Shown here in pieces: positions 42,238-51,496 of a stretch of 64,000 nt of DNA (position 1 is the stretch's first letter; every line of letters starts with the position of its first letter). The DNA is taken from positions 195,814-259,813 of the forward strand of contig JALNYT010000005.1 in assembly GCA_023229685.1 (NCBI GenBank), in the 5' to 3' direction. Origin of the DNA: Sulfuritalea sp. (lineage in GTDB: Bacteria > Pseudomonadota > Gammaproteobacteria > Burkholderiales > Rhodocyclaceae). The notes beneath the pieces were generated by a model that made no database searches, was not told where the DNA came from, and saw only the letters and a program-made list of their open reading frames with translations. The position numbers were made by a program, and so were the translations under genes.

Positions 42238-43419
42238 CTATGCAGCCTTGCCGTAGCGTGCGAGAAGCCGTGTGCTGGCAAAAAGCAGCACAGCCACCGT
42301 GGCGCTGATCGATGCCAGCGGCAGCAAGGTGCCGTTGTGGCTGCTCCCGACCCAGATCCCGGCGGCCAGGGCCACCAGCATCATGACGCAGCCGAACAGT
42401 CCGGCCGCTGCACCGGCCCGCTCGGGAAACGGCGCCAGCGCGCCGGCCTGTGTGCACGGAATGTTGATGCCGTGGGCCGTCATGACTACAAAAAGCGCGA
42501 TCACCACGAGCAGCCAATGCTGCACGCCGGCAATTGCGAACACGAGGAAGCCCAGACCACCTGCCAGTCCTATCGAGGTGCCCAGCCTGAGGACACCCTG
42601 GATTCCCAGTGTGCCGAGCAGGCGGCGACAAACCAGGGTTCCGCTCAAATAACCGCAGACGCCGAGGGCGAAGAGATAGCCGTAGCGCTCCGTCGTCACC
42701 CCGAGGACGCGGATAAACACGAATGAGGCGCCGGATATGAACACGAAGATCGAAGCATAGGACAGCGCGCCGGGCAGCGCATAGGCCCAGAACGCGGGGG
42801 TCCTGGTCACTTCAAGGTAGGTGCGGGCGAGGCTGCCAAGGCGCATTGCCTCGGGGTTGCACTGGCTGTTTGATTCCCTCATCCGGAGCAAGGCGGCGAT
42901 CCACATGGCGAAGCCCGCCAAGGCGAGGGCGACGAATGCGGCACGCCAGCCGAAGGCCACCTGCAGGTAGCTGCCGAGTACCGGTCCGCTGATCGCCGCC
43001 AGCGAAAGCAGCGAGCTTGCCTTGGCCAGCACGCGCGCGCCATCGGCGGCCGAATAGGCGTCGCGGATGATGGCGCGGGCCACCACGACGCCGGTGCAGC
43101 AGCCGATCGCCTGCACGAAACGCGCCGCGACCAGCCAGGCGAGGGTTGGCGCCAGTGCGCAGGCGATGCTGGAGAGCAGATACAGGCTCAGGCCGCCGAA
43201 TAGCACCGGGCGCCTGCCGTAGCGATCGGACAGCGGGCCGCTGACCAGTTGCGCCGAGCCGAAACCGATCACGAACAGGGAAAGCGTGTTCTGAACTGCG
43301 GCCGGGGTGACGCCAAAGTCGGTAGCCATGCTCGGCAACGAGGCCAGGTAGAGGTCGGTCGACAGGGGCTGCAGCATCAGGCAGCCGGTCACCAGCCAGA
43401 TCAGGGTAACGGGGGTCAT
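42238..43419 (-). CDS. Bcr/CflA-family multidrug efflux transporter
   Basis: The 393-residue MFS protein has about 12 hydrophobic segments, with QPLSTDLYLASLPSMATDFG in the first loop region and GPLSDRYGRRPVLFGG as MFS motif A. The family exports drugs or small metabolites by proton antiport. It lies downstream of smpB on the same strand with a 25-base gap. The substrate cannot be read from the sequence. Confidence 0.88.
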   Translation of the reverse strand: MTPVTLIWLVTGCLMLQPLSTDLYLASLPSMATDFGVTPAAVQNTLSLFVIGFGSAQLVSGPLSDRYGRRPVLFGGLSLYLLSSIACALAPTLAWLVAARFVQAIGCCTGVVVARAIIRDAYSAADGARVLAKASSLLSLAAISGPVLGSYLQVAFGWRAAFVALALAGFAMWIAALLRMRESNSQCNPEAMRLGSLARTYLEVTRTPAFWAYALPGALSYASIFVFISGASFVFIRVLGVTTERYGYLFALGVCGYLSGTLVCRRLLGTLGIQGVLRLGTSIGLAGGLGFLVFAIAGVQHWLLVVIALFVVMTAHGINIPCTQAGALAPFPERAGAAAGLFGCVMMLVALAAGIWVGSSHNGTLLPLASISATVAVLLFASTRLLARYGKAA

Positions 43420-43444
43420 CCGCAGGCGTGAGTGGAGGCGTTAC

Positions 43445-43894
43445 TTAGCCGCGCCGGTCGCGCATCACGCGCGCCTTCTCGCGAACCCAGTCGCGATCCT
43501 TCTCGGCATCGCGCTTGTCGTGCTGCTTCTTGCCTTTGGCGAGGCCGACCGACAGCTTGACGCGGCCTTTGCTGTAATGCAGGTCGAGGGGCACCAGCGT
43601 GTAGCCGGCGCGCTCGACCTTGCCGATCAGCTTGCTGATTTCTGCAGCGTTCAGCAGCAGTTTGCGCGTGCGCACCGGATCGGGGTTGACGTGGGTCGAG
43701 GCCGACAGCAGCGGTGTGATGTGGGCGCCGATGAGGAACACCTCGCCGCGTTTCAGCACCACATAGGCTTCCTTGATCTGCGCGCGCCCGGCGCGAATCG
43801 CCTTCACTTCCCAGCCTTCGAGCACCAGACCGGCCTCGTAGCGCTCTTCAATGAAGTAATCGTGGAATGCCTTCTTGTTGTCGGCGATGCTCAT
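43445..43894 (-). CDS. smpB: SsrA-binding protein
   Basis: The 149-residue protein begins MSIADNKKAFHDYFIEERYE and shows GLVLEGWEVKAIRAGR, an S-x-G-R-V-K-L segment and a basic tail KGKKQHDKRDAEKDRDW that enters the mRNA channel. It brings tmRNA (ssrA at 15126-15487 in this window) to stalled ribosomes. It is divergent from ratA across 54 bases. Confidence 0.96.
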   Translation of the reverse strand: MSIADNKKAFHDYFIEERYEAGLVLEGWEVKAIRAGRAQIKEAYVVLKRGEVFLIGAHITPLLSASTHVNPDPVRTRKLLLNAAEISKLIGKVERAGYTLVPLDLHYSKGRVKLSVGLAKGKKQHDKRDAEKDRDWVREKARVMRDRRG

Positions 43895-43948
43895 GGGTTG
43901 CGCGATAAAATGCGGCATTCTACTTCACCCCATCCACACGGCTTTGCA

Positions 43949-44380
43949 ATGGCCCTGGTCGAAAAATCGGTATTGATCGAACGCACACCGGAGCAGATGT
44001 TCAGTCTGGTGGATCGCGTCGAGGAGTATCCCCAGTTCCTGCCGTGGTGCGGCGGTACCGAATTGCACGAGCGCACGGCGACGCTCACGGCTGCCACGCT
44101 GCGCATCAATTACCATGGCCTCAAGTCACAGTTTTCGACTGAAAACACCAAGGAAGAACCGCGCCTGATGGATATCCGCCTGACCGCTGGCCCCTTCGCT
44201 CATATGGACGGACATTGGCGCTTCACGGCCCTGGGTGAGACGGCTTGCAAGGTAGAATTCCGCCTTCACTACGAATTCTCCAGCCAGTTGCTGGAAAAAG
44301 TGCTCGGTCCCGTGTTCAATCACATCGCCAACACCCTCGTCGAATCCTTTGTCAAAAGAGCGCAGGAAGTCTATGGCTGA
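43949..44380 (+). CDS. ratA: RatA-type START-domain protein
   Basis: The 143-residue SRPBCC-fold protein has EKSVLIERTPEQMFSLVDRV, YPQFLPWCGG and a C-terminal LEKVLGPVFNHIANTLVESF, as in RatA/CoQ10-binding YfjG. Roles ascribed to the family are ubiquinone binding and, as RatA, blocking 70S formation. It overlaps rnfH by 8 bases and faces smpB, the conserved smpB-ratA-rnfH order. Confidence 0.92.
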   Translation: MALVEKSVLIERTPEQMFSLVDRVEEYPQFLPWCGGTELHERTATLTAATLRINYHGLKSQFSTENTKEEPRLMDIRLTAGPFAHMDGHWRFTALGETACKVEFRLHYEFSSQLLEKVLGPVFNHIANTLVESFVKRAQEVYG

Positions 44381-44687
44381 AACCATTCAGGTCGAGGTTG
44401 TCTATGCCCGCCCGGAGCGGCAGGAAGTGGCCAGTATCAGCTTGCCGGCTGGCAGCACCGTAGGGCAGGCGATCGAAGCCTCGGGCCTGCTCGCCAAACA
44501 TCCCGAAATAGATCTGGCCAGGAACAAGCTCGGCATCTACGCGAAGCTGGCCAAGGTTGATACCGCCTTGCGTGATCGCGACCGGGTGGAAATCTATCGC
44601 CCGCTGATCGCCGACCCGAAGGAAGTGCGCAAACAGCGCGCTGCCGAGGGAAAGGCGATGAAAAAAGGCGGCGGCGAGAGCGAATAG
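44373..44687 (+). CDS. rnfH: RnfH family ubiquitin-fold protein
   Basis: The 104-residue product begins MAETIQVEVVYARPERQEV and has GIYAKLAKVDTALRDRDRVE and YRPLIADPKEVRKQRAA, the RnfH/RatB signature of a beta-grasp fold. Its molecular role is unsettled. The start at 44373 overlaps ratA; an earlier ATG at 44349 is less likely. Confidence 0.92.
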   Translation: MAETIQVEVVYARPERQEVASISLPAGSTVGQAIEASGLLAKHPEIDLARNKLGIYAKLAKVDTALRDRDRVEIYRPLIADPKEVRKQRAAEGKAMKKGGGESE

Positions 44688-45250
44688 GCGGCTTGCAGGT
44701 CGGCGCGCCCGCGCGCCAGCCCCGGCGCAGGTTTTCTACCACGCCGTGGATCGCCACGGCCATCACCGGATTGGTTTCCGGTACTTCTGTGTAAACGCTC
44801 CTGATGCCGAGTTTCTCGCATTTGGTAGTGCGCCGCGTGCGTCAGGTGTAGAGTACGAAGAAGTAGTTCCGGGGCCGGGCGGAATCCTTCCGCCGTAGCA
44901 ACGCCTGAAATCCGCGGCGCTAGCCATCCTTTCCAGCCTCGACGGCGTCCTCAGATACCCAACGACCGGCTAGTTTCGGCCCTGCGGCCGGATCGATCAG
45001 CTTCCGTCGCCGGGCGTTCAGGCTGACGTCGTGAAGGTGGCTTGAACTGCGGAGGTGTCCCGGAAGCATTCACCGCGCAGGCCTGGTTGGTGTGCTCGAT
45101 GGCTTTGACTCAATTGCGTTCGGTAGCGAACAGAACGCGGGCTAATTGTCTTTTATTGTGGCTGCATTCGACGTTGCGAACGGTCTTTGAAGGATCCCAT
45201 CATGTCCATGCATTTTCCTGGCGGCTTGACAGCCGACGCAACAAGAGCCG
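44688..45250. other. 563-bp region without a recognised gene
   Basis: No complete gene is evident. On the minus strand near 44720-44830 a short open stretch reads LGIRSVYTEVPETNP then VMAVAIHGVVENLRR, which looks protein-like and could be a remnant of a decayed gene; I cannot name it. A perfect hairpin, GGCGGAA/TTCCGCC, lies near 44878. Confidence 0.4.
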
Positions 45251-46081
45251 ATGGCTAAGCATTGGATTATGTCGCGCGCAAGCCTCCCACGGCTGTTGGT
45301 TGCCGCCGCGTGCCTCGGCATGGCGGGCTGCGCGACGGTTTCGACCGACGATCGGGCGCGGATAGTCGATATGCCGCTGGCCTCGACCCACGCCGATATC
45401 GCATTCACGATAACTACGGGTTCGCGGCTCAGCACCGGCTGTGAAGAAAACGCGAGTTGTCCGACGCAAGCGGACAGGGAGGCGGCGGAGCGCTTTGCGC
45501 TGCAAGTGCAGCGGGTCGCCGGCGCTCTGCAAAAAGGCGCCGAGTCTCTGTATCCGGATCTGGCGCAACGCGTCCCGGGGCTGGTCGACAGCCGCTTCGA
45601 TGTCTATGTCGTCGCTGGTGATCAACCGGGCAGCGAGTCCAGCGCCAACGGAAGAATAGCGCTCAGCGCGGGACTTGGCGCCCGGCAGCCTTACGACGAC
45701 TGGATGGCCTTTGTCATCGCTCGCGAAATGGGGCATGTCATCGCCCGTCATCCGGAAGAGAATTCGGCCGCCGGCATTGCCACGTCGGTGATCATGAACA
45801 TTCTTATCCCCGGCAGCGGCTTGTTGAAGGCCTTGATATCCGCAGGTGGATCGGAGCTTGCCGCCCAAAGCCAGCGCGAGGTGCAGGCGGTGGAAGCCGA
45901 TGCCATCGCGCTTGAGCTGCTCCAGGCGGCAGGATTTCGCCTGCGCGACGTCTCTCTGACCCTGCGCATAGAGTCCGTAGTGGTTGATGACGGTTCATGG
46001 TCGAGAAGTTTCAGGGATTCCTCCCACAATTTCATAGCCGAAGCCGGAAGGCTGGAGTTCGCCGTCGCGGCACTGAGGTAG
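45251..46081 (+). CDS. M48-like lipoprotein with altered zinc motif
   Basis: A lipoprotein signal (LLVAAACLGMAGC) is followed by an M48-peptidase-like domain. The usual H-E-x-x-H is R-E-M-G-H in FVIAREMGHVIARH, so the first zinc-binding His is Arg. The later segment REVQAVEADAIALELL keeps the E-x-x-A-D pattern. Length is 276 residues from the ATG at 45251; an ATG at 45269 would give a tighter signal peptide. It is probably periplasmic and either a pseudo-protease or binds metal differently. A dispersed-motif copy starts 12 bases after the stop. Confidence 0.75.
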   Translation: MAKHWIMSRASLPRLLVAAACLGMAGCATVSTDDRARIVDMPLASTHADIAFTITTGSRLSTGCEENASCPTQADREAAERFALQVQRVAGALQKGAESLYPDLAQRVPGLVDSRFDVYVVAGDQPGSESSANGRIALSAGLGARQPYDDWMAFVIAREMGHVIARHPEENSAAGIATSVIMNILIPGSGLLKALISAGGSELAAQSQREVQAVEADAIALELLQAAGFRLRDVSLTLRIESVVVDDGSWSRSFRDSSHNFIAEAGRLEFAVAALR

Positions 46082-46093
46082 GCAACAGGCCTC

Positions 46094-46117
46094 GAGAGTC
46101 GGCGCTGACGGGACGGC
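46094..46117 (+). repeat. Dispersed 22-bp motif, copy 8
   Basis: The plus strand reads AGTCGGCGCTGACGGGACGG then C, one mismatch to consensus, 12 bases after the stop of the M48-like gene and in its sense orientation. Confidence 0.8.
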
Positions 46118-46314
46118 GTACGGGGCCAGAATCGGTGTGCCGTATCCTCCGCGCAAGGCGGGGGAATGTCCGGGCATTGCTTTGCGTAAACCGCGCCGAC
46201 TTCGGCGAAAATAGCGATGGCTCGCGGCTGAAAGCGGATATCCATGGCGTGGAATCCGTGACAACATAGCAGCCCGTCCACGGCAGCTCTTCCCATTTGG
46301 CAGGTAGTGCAAGC

Positions 46315-47124
46315 ATGAGTCAAGAATCTGAAACTCTCATTGAGATCAAGGATCTTCATTTTTCCTATGGCGACAGGAAAGTCCTTGACGGCATCAATCT
46401 CCAGATACCCCGCGGCAAGGTGGTGGCAATCCTCGGCGCCAGCGGCTCCGGCAAAAGCACCCTGTTGCGATTGATCGGCGGGCAGTTGAAGCCGGACCGG
46501 GGCAGCGTCCGGGTGGACGGACAGGTCGTCCATGAACTGGACCACAAAGGCCTCTACGAGCTGCGACGGAAAATGGGCATGATGTTCCAGGCCGGCGGCT
46601 TGTTCAGCGACATGTCGGTGTACGACAACATCGCCTTTCCCCTGCGCGAACTAACGGATTTGCCGGAAGCGCTGATTCGCACGCTGGTCCTGATGAAGTT
46701 GCAGGCGGTCGGCCTGCGCGGCACCACCAAGCTCATGACCGCCGAGCTCTCGGGCGGCATGTCCCGTCGCGTGGCATTGGCCAGGGCGATCGCCGTCGAT
46801 CCGATGCTCACGATCTACGACGAGCCGTTCGGCGGCCTCGATCCGATCTCGCTCAACGTGATTGCGCTGCTGATCCGGCGCCTGAACGATGCGCTGGGCG
46901 CGACCTCGATCATTGTGACCTATGACGTGTCGGAATCGCTGAAGGTGGCCGACTATGCCTACCTGCTCTACAAGGGTGTAGTGGAGGCCGAAGGCACACC
47001 GGAAGAACTATCGGCCTCCGCCGCCCCCTTTGTTGATCAGTTCATTCACGCCCGTCCCACCGGGCCGGTGGGCTTCCACATGGAAAGCCCGCCCTACCGC
47101 GAGGATCTTCGCCTCGGCGTGTAA
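46315..47124 (+). CDS. mlaF: MlaF-like ABC transporter ATPase, orphan
   Basis: The 269-residue ATPase has Walker A ILGASGSGKST, signature LSGGMSRRVALARA and Walker B MLTIYDEPFGGLDP, and matches the phospholipid-transport ATPase MlaF in overall pattern. At the H-loop it reads VTYDVSESLK, with Tyr where His is usual. No permease (mlaE), mlaD or mlaC follows, although these normally form one operon, so it is either a stray paralogue or works with a permease encoded elsewhere. The ATG at 46315 (MSQESETLIE) is used. Confidence 0.85.
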   Translation: MSQESETLIEIKDLHFSYGDRKVLDGINLQIPRGKVVAILGASGSGKSTLLRLIGGQLKPDRGSVRVDGQVVHELDHKGLYELRRKMGMMFQAGGLFSDMSVYDNIAFPLRELTDLPEALIRTLVLMKLQAVGLRGTTKLMTAELSGGMSRRVALARAIAVDPMLTIYDEPFGGLDPISLNVIALLIRRLNDALGATSIIVTYDVSESLKVADYAYLLYKGVVEAEGTPEELSASAAPFVDQFIHARPTGPVGFHMESPPYREDLRLGV

Positions 47125-47479
47125 GCACCACGGAGACGAAATGGCGTTCTCCTTGTCTGCTGACGGTGCTGGCGCCTGTCCCGCCTATCCCCGGTGTATG
47201 TGCGGTGGCGCACGGAACGCTGAAGGCGCAATCGGCACCATGGGCCATCGGGCCTGAAAGCTGCCCCGCGGGTTCGATTGAACTGCATCGGCGTTTGCTA
47301 TCAAAGGCATGCGTTTTTGATGCGGTATCAGCGTATAAGTACGCGGGCTGCTGTTCGCAGCTTCGGCCGCGCGCGCCGCCCGCCAAATTCGCGCTTTGAC
47401 AGAGGTTAGCCATGTTCGAGGAGATTGCAGTTCCGCCATTTGCACTGACAAGGCCATTACGGCGGAAGGAAATTCCTTC
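47125..47479. other. 355-bp gap before the signalling genes
   Basis: I see no gene here. Open stretches on both strands lack ribosome sites and family features. The end (47464-47470, GGAAGGA) serves as the ribosome site of the hybrid kinase, so its promoter is probably in this gap. Confidence 0.45.
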
Positions 47480-50400
47480 TTGAAAGCGACCCGTAAAGCC
47501 GTTGCTGCGCTCGCTGGAGCAGTTCTGCTGGCCGCGGTGGGGGTTGCGGTAGCATTCTGGACCTTCACCCAGATTGAGGAATCGGCGGCGGTGCGCAAGC
47601 ACACCACCGCAGTCATCGGCAGCGCGGACGATTGGCTGACTTCGCTGATAAATGCCGAGACCAGCATGCGTGGCTATGTGCTGTCCGGTGATGAGGTCTT
47701 TCTGCAACCGTACCTTGAGGTGCGCGATAGTATTGGCCCCCATCTGAACGAATTGCGTCAAATGACCTTGCTCGCTGTTGCCCAGAAACACCTGGAGGCA
47801 GTGAAGCCCTTGATGGATGCCAGTTTGGCGCATATGGGCCGCGTGATTGATCTGCGCCGTAACCATGACCTGCCTGCCGCCCTGGCACTTGTCCGCAGTG
47901 GTGAGGGCAAGCAGGTAATGGATTCGATTCGTGCCGAAATGCATGGCTTCATCCAGTTGGAGGATGGCGTGCTGGCTCAGCGGGAAGCAGAGTTTCAATC
48001 CAGCATGCGCCAGCTGTTTACCCTAATTATCATCATCGGCCTGCTTGTTCTGCTGGCTGCGCTTGCGTTCGCCTGGTTGATCTATCGGGAAACACAGCAG
48101 GGGCTCAATAATCTGGTTTATCTCGAAACCCAGCACTTGCTCGAGATTCAGGAGGCGACGAACAGGCAACTGCAGCAGGCCAACTCCACTTTGATGGAAA
48201 GCGAGGAAAATCTCGCAGTCACGCTCAGTTCCATCGGCGACGCAGTGATTGCAACCGATGCCGAAGCGCGCGTGACGCGCCTGAATCCCGTTGCCGAACA
48301 ACTCACTGGCTGGACGCAGGTGGAAGCCGCCGGTCGCCCGGTGGCCGAGGTTTTCCAAATCATCAATCAGGAAACCCGGGAACCCGCCACGATTCCTGTA
48401 ATAGACACCCTGGCGCACGGCACGGTACAGGGCCTGGCCAACCACACCGTGTTGATTGCACGCGACGGCAGCGAGTGTGCGATCGCCGACAGTTGCGCAC
48501 CGATTCGCGACCGCGACAGCAAGGTGGTGGGGGCCGTGCTGGTATTCCGCAATGTCACCGAGGAATATGCCGTGCAGCAGGCCTTGCGCGACAGTGCGGC
48601 ACAGATCCAGACCATTCTCAATACCGTGGTGGATGGCATTGTCACCCTCCATGCCCGCGGCGGCATCGTCGAGACAGTCAATCCGGCCGCGGAGCACATG
48701 TTTGGTTATACCGCCGCAGAACTCATCGGACAGAATTTCAGCCTGCTGATCCCCGAGCTTGATCGAGACCAACGCAATGGCAATGGCTCCCTCGAGTATT
48801 ACAACGCGAGCGATGAGGCACGCGCGATCGGCCTCGGACGCGAGGTCGTGGGCCGGCGCAAGGACGGCAGCATGTTCCCGCTGGAGATTGCCGTGAGCGA
48901 AATGTGGCTGGGCGGCCAGCGCTACTTCACCGGCATTTTGCGTGATATCACCGCGCGCAAGCAGGCCGAAGAAGCCTTGCTCAAGGCCGGGGCCCTGCAG
49001 AGCGCGATCTTCAACAGCGCGAACTTTTCCAGTATCGCCACCGACGCCAAGGGCGTGATCCAGATCTTCAACGTCGGCGCCGAGCGCATGCTGGGCTACG
49101 CCGCCGCCGACGTGATGAACAAGATCACGCCAGCCGACATCTCCGATCCGCAGGAAGTCATCGCGCGTGCGAAAGCTCTAAGCGTCGAACTCTCCACCCC
49201 GATCACGCCGGGCTTCGAAGCCCTGGTGTTCAAGGCCTCGCGCGGCATCGAGGACATCTACGAGCTGACCTACATCCGCAAGGACGGCAGCCGCTTCCCG
49301 GCCGTAGTGTCGGTCACGGCCCTACGCGACGCCGAAGAGGCCATCATCGGCTACCTGCTGATCGGCACCGACAACACCGCGCGCAAGCAGGCCGAAGAAG
49401 CCTTGCTCAAGGCCGGCGCCCTGCAGAGCGCGATTTTCAACAGCGCCAACTTCTCCAGCATCGCCACCGACGCCAAGGGCGTGATCCAGATTTTCAACGT
49501 CGGCGCCGAACGCATGCTGGGCTACGCCGCCGCCGACGTGATGAACAAGATCACCCCGGCCGACATCTCCGATCCGCGGGAGGTCATCGCGCGTGCGAAA
49601 GCTCTAAGCATCGAACTCTCCACCCCGATCACGCCGGGCTTCGAAGCCCTGGTGTTCAAGGCCTCGCGCGGCATCGAGGACATCTACGAGCTGACCTACA
49701 TCCGCAAGGACGGCAGCCGCTTCCCGGCGGTCGTCTCGGTTACGGCCCTGCGCGACGAGCAGAATGCGATCATCGGCTACCTGCTGATCGGCACCGACAA
49801 TACCGCGCGCAAGCAGGCCGAAGAGGCGCTGCTCAAGGCCGGGGCCCTGCAGAGCGCGATTTTCAACAGCGCGAACTTCTCCAGCATCGCCACCGACGCC
49901 AAGGGCGTGATCCAGATTTTCAACGTCGGCGCCGAACGCATGCTGGGCTACGCCGCTGCCGACGTGATGAACAAGATCACCCCGGCCGACATCTCCGATC
50001 CGCAGGAAGTCATCGCGCGCGCCAAGGCCTTGAGCGCCGAACTCGGCACGCCGATCACGCCGGGCTTCGAAGCCCTGGTGTTCAAGGCCTCGCGCGGCAT
50101 CGAGGACATCTACGAGCTGACCTACATCCGCAAGGACGGCAGCCGCTTCCCGGCGGTGGTTTCCGTTACGGCTCTGCGCGATGCGCAAAACGCCATCATC
50201 GGCTACCTGCTGATCGGCACCGACAACACTGCGCGCAAGCAGATCGAGGAAGAGCGGTCACGGCTCGATCAGGCGCTGCAGGACAGGAACGTCGAACTGG
50301 ATACTGCCCGGGTGGTGGCGGAAAAAGCCAATCTCGCGAAATCGGACTTTCTTTCCGGCATGAGCCATGAATTGCGCACACCGCTCAATGCAATCCTCGG

Positions 50401-51496
50401 TTTCGCCCAGATCCTCGAATCCGGCCTGCCGACGCCGACACCCGTCCAGCAGCGCAACCTGGAGCAGATTCTCAAGGCAGGGTGGTACCTGCTCGAACTG
50501 ATCAACGAAATCCTCGATCTGGCGTTGATCGAGTCGGGCAAGGCGACGCTGTCGCATGAGCCGGTCTCGCTGGTCGAGGTCATGCTCGAATGCCGGGCCA
50601 TGGTCGAGCCGCAGGCACAGAAGCGCGGCATCGGCATGACGTTTCCGCGCTTCGAATTCCCCTACTTTGTCAGCGCCGATCGGACCCGGGTCAAACAGGT
50701 TCTGATCAACCTGCTGTTCAACGCCATCAAGTACAACAAGCCGAAAGGCACGGTTGCCGTCGAGTACGCCCTGAGCCCCCCGAATTCGATCCGCATCAGC
50801 ATTCGCGACACCGGTGTCGGGCTGACTCCGGAACAGCTGACGCAGCTTTTCCAGTCGTTCAACCGCCTCGGCAAGGAAGCCGGCGCGGAAGAGGGTACGG
50901 GCATCGGCCTGGTGGTCACCAAGCGGCTGGTCGAACTGATGGGAGGCACCATTGGCGTGAACAGCACCGTCGGGGTGGGGAGCGAGTTCTGGTTCGAACT
51001 AAGCCTGACCGCTGCGCCGTTGCTCGCAATCGAGGAGGCCGAGCATGCGGCTCTGATGCGACCGCAGCTACCGAGTGGCACACCGCGGCGCACCGTGCTC
51101 TATGTCGAAGACAATCCGGCCAACCTCGAACTGGTCGAGCAACTTGTGGCGCGCCGCTCCGATCTGCGCCTGCTCTCCGCAGCGGACGGCAATCTCGGCA
51201 TCGAGTTTGCGCGCACCTATCTGCCGGAAGTGATTCTGATGGACATCAACCTGCCCGGCATCAGCGGGCTAGAGGCCATGAAAATCCTGCGTGCAGATCC
51301 GTTAACGGCGCATATCCCGATCATCGCGCTGAGTGCCAACGCAGTGCCGCATGATATCGAAAAGGCCCTCCAGGCCGGGTTCTTCGACTATCTAACGAAG
51401 CCGATCAAGGTCAACCTGTTCATGACTACGCTGGACGCGGCACTCAAAATTTCGCAAACTGGATCAGGCAGCGAAGCTATAAAGGAACCCGCATGA
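47480..51496 (+). CDS. Hybrid sensor histidine kinase: CHASE3, five PAS, HisKA, HATPase, REC
   Basis: The start is taken as TTG at 47480, 9 bases after GGAAGGA; a TTG at 47396 lacks a site. Of about 1338 residues: membrane helix, CHASE3 sensor (SADDWLTSLINAETSMRGYV), second helix (LIIIIGLLVLLAALAFAWLI), PAS1 (about 240-360), PAS2 (about 370-490), then three near-identical 142-residue PAS units (492-917), HisKA with His in SHELRTPLNAILGFAQ (about 962), HATPase (GTGIGLVVTKRLVELMGG), and a receiver (about 1205-1330, LMDINLPGISG). It would relay an envelope signal. It overlaps the next gene by 4 bases. Confidence 0.9.
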   Translation: MKATRKAVAALAGAVLLAAVGVAVAFWTFTQIEESAAVRKHTTAVIGSADDWLTSLINAETSMRGYVLSGDEVFLQPYLEVRDSIGPHLNELRQMTLLAVAQKHLEAVKPLMDASLAHMGRVIDLRRNHDLPAALALVRSGEGKQVMDSIRAEMHGFIQLEDGVLAQREAEFQSSMRQLFTLIIIIGLLVLLAALAFAWLIYRETQQGLNNLVYLETQHLLEIQEATNRQLQQANSTLMESEENLAVTLSSIGDAVIATDAEARVTRLNPVAEQLTGWTQVEAAGRPVAEVFQIINQETREPATIPVIDTLAHGTVQGLANHTVLIARDGSECAIADSCAPIRDRDSKVVGAVLVFRNVTEEYAVQQALRDSAAQIQTILNTVVDGIVTLHARGGIVETVNPAAEHMFGYTAAELIGQNFSLLIPELDRDQRNGNGSLEYYNASDEARAIGLGREVVGRRKDGSMFPLEIAVSEMWLGGQRYFTGILRDITARKQAEEALLKAGALQSAIFNSANFSSIATDAKGVIQIFNVGAERMLGYAAADVMNKITPADISDPQEVIARAKALSVELSTPITPGFEALVFKASRGIEDIYELTYIRKDGSRFPAVVSVTALRDAEEAIIGYLLIGTDNTARKQAEEALLKAGALQSAIFNSANFSSIATDAKGVIQIFNVGAERMLGYAAADVMNKITPADISDPREVIARAKALSIELSTPITPGFEALVFKASRGIEDIYELTYIRKDGSRFPAVVSVTALRDEQNAIIGYLLIGTDNTARKQAEEALLKAGALQSAIFNSANFSSIATDAKGVIQIFNVGAERMLGYAAADVMNKITPADISDPQEVIARAKALSAELGTPITPGFEALVFKASRGIEDIYELTYIRKDGSRFPAVVSVTALRDAQNAIIGYLLIGTDNTARKQIEEERSRLDQALQDRNVELDTARVVAEKANLAKSDFLSGMSHELRTPLNAILGFAQILESGLPTPTPVQQRNLEQILKAGWYLLELINEILDLALIESGKATLSHEPVSLVEVMLECRAMVEPQAQKRGIGMTFPRFEFPYFVSADRTRVKQVLINLLFNAIKYNKPKGTVAVEYALSPPNSIRISIRDTGVGLTPEQLTQLFQSFNRLGKEAGAEEGTGIGLVVTKRLVELMGGTIGVNSTVGVGSEFWFELSLTAAPLLAIEEAEHAALMRPQLPSGTPRRTVLYVEDNPANLELVEQLVARRSDLRLLSAADGNLGIEFARTYLPEVILMDINLPGISGLEAMKILRADPLTAHIPIIALSANAVPHDIEKALQAGFFDYLTKPIKVNLFMTTLDAALKISQTGSGSEAIKEPA
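48955..50232 (+). repeat. Threefold 426-bp tandem repeat within the kinase gene
   Basis: Units start at 48955, 49381 and 49807, an exact 426-base period (142 codons); the start phrase GCGCAAGCAG reappears at 50233 where unit four would begin. Units differ at only a few residues (for example DPQEV/DPREV, SVELS/SIELS/SAELG and the DAEEAI/DEQNAI/DAQNAI region) and at scattered silent sites. Confidence 0.95.
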
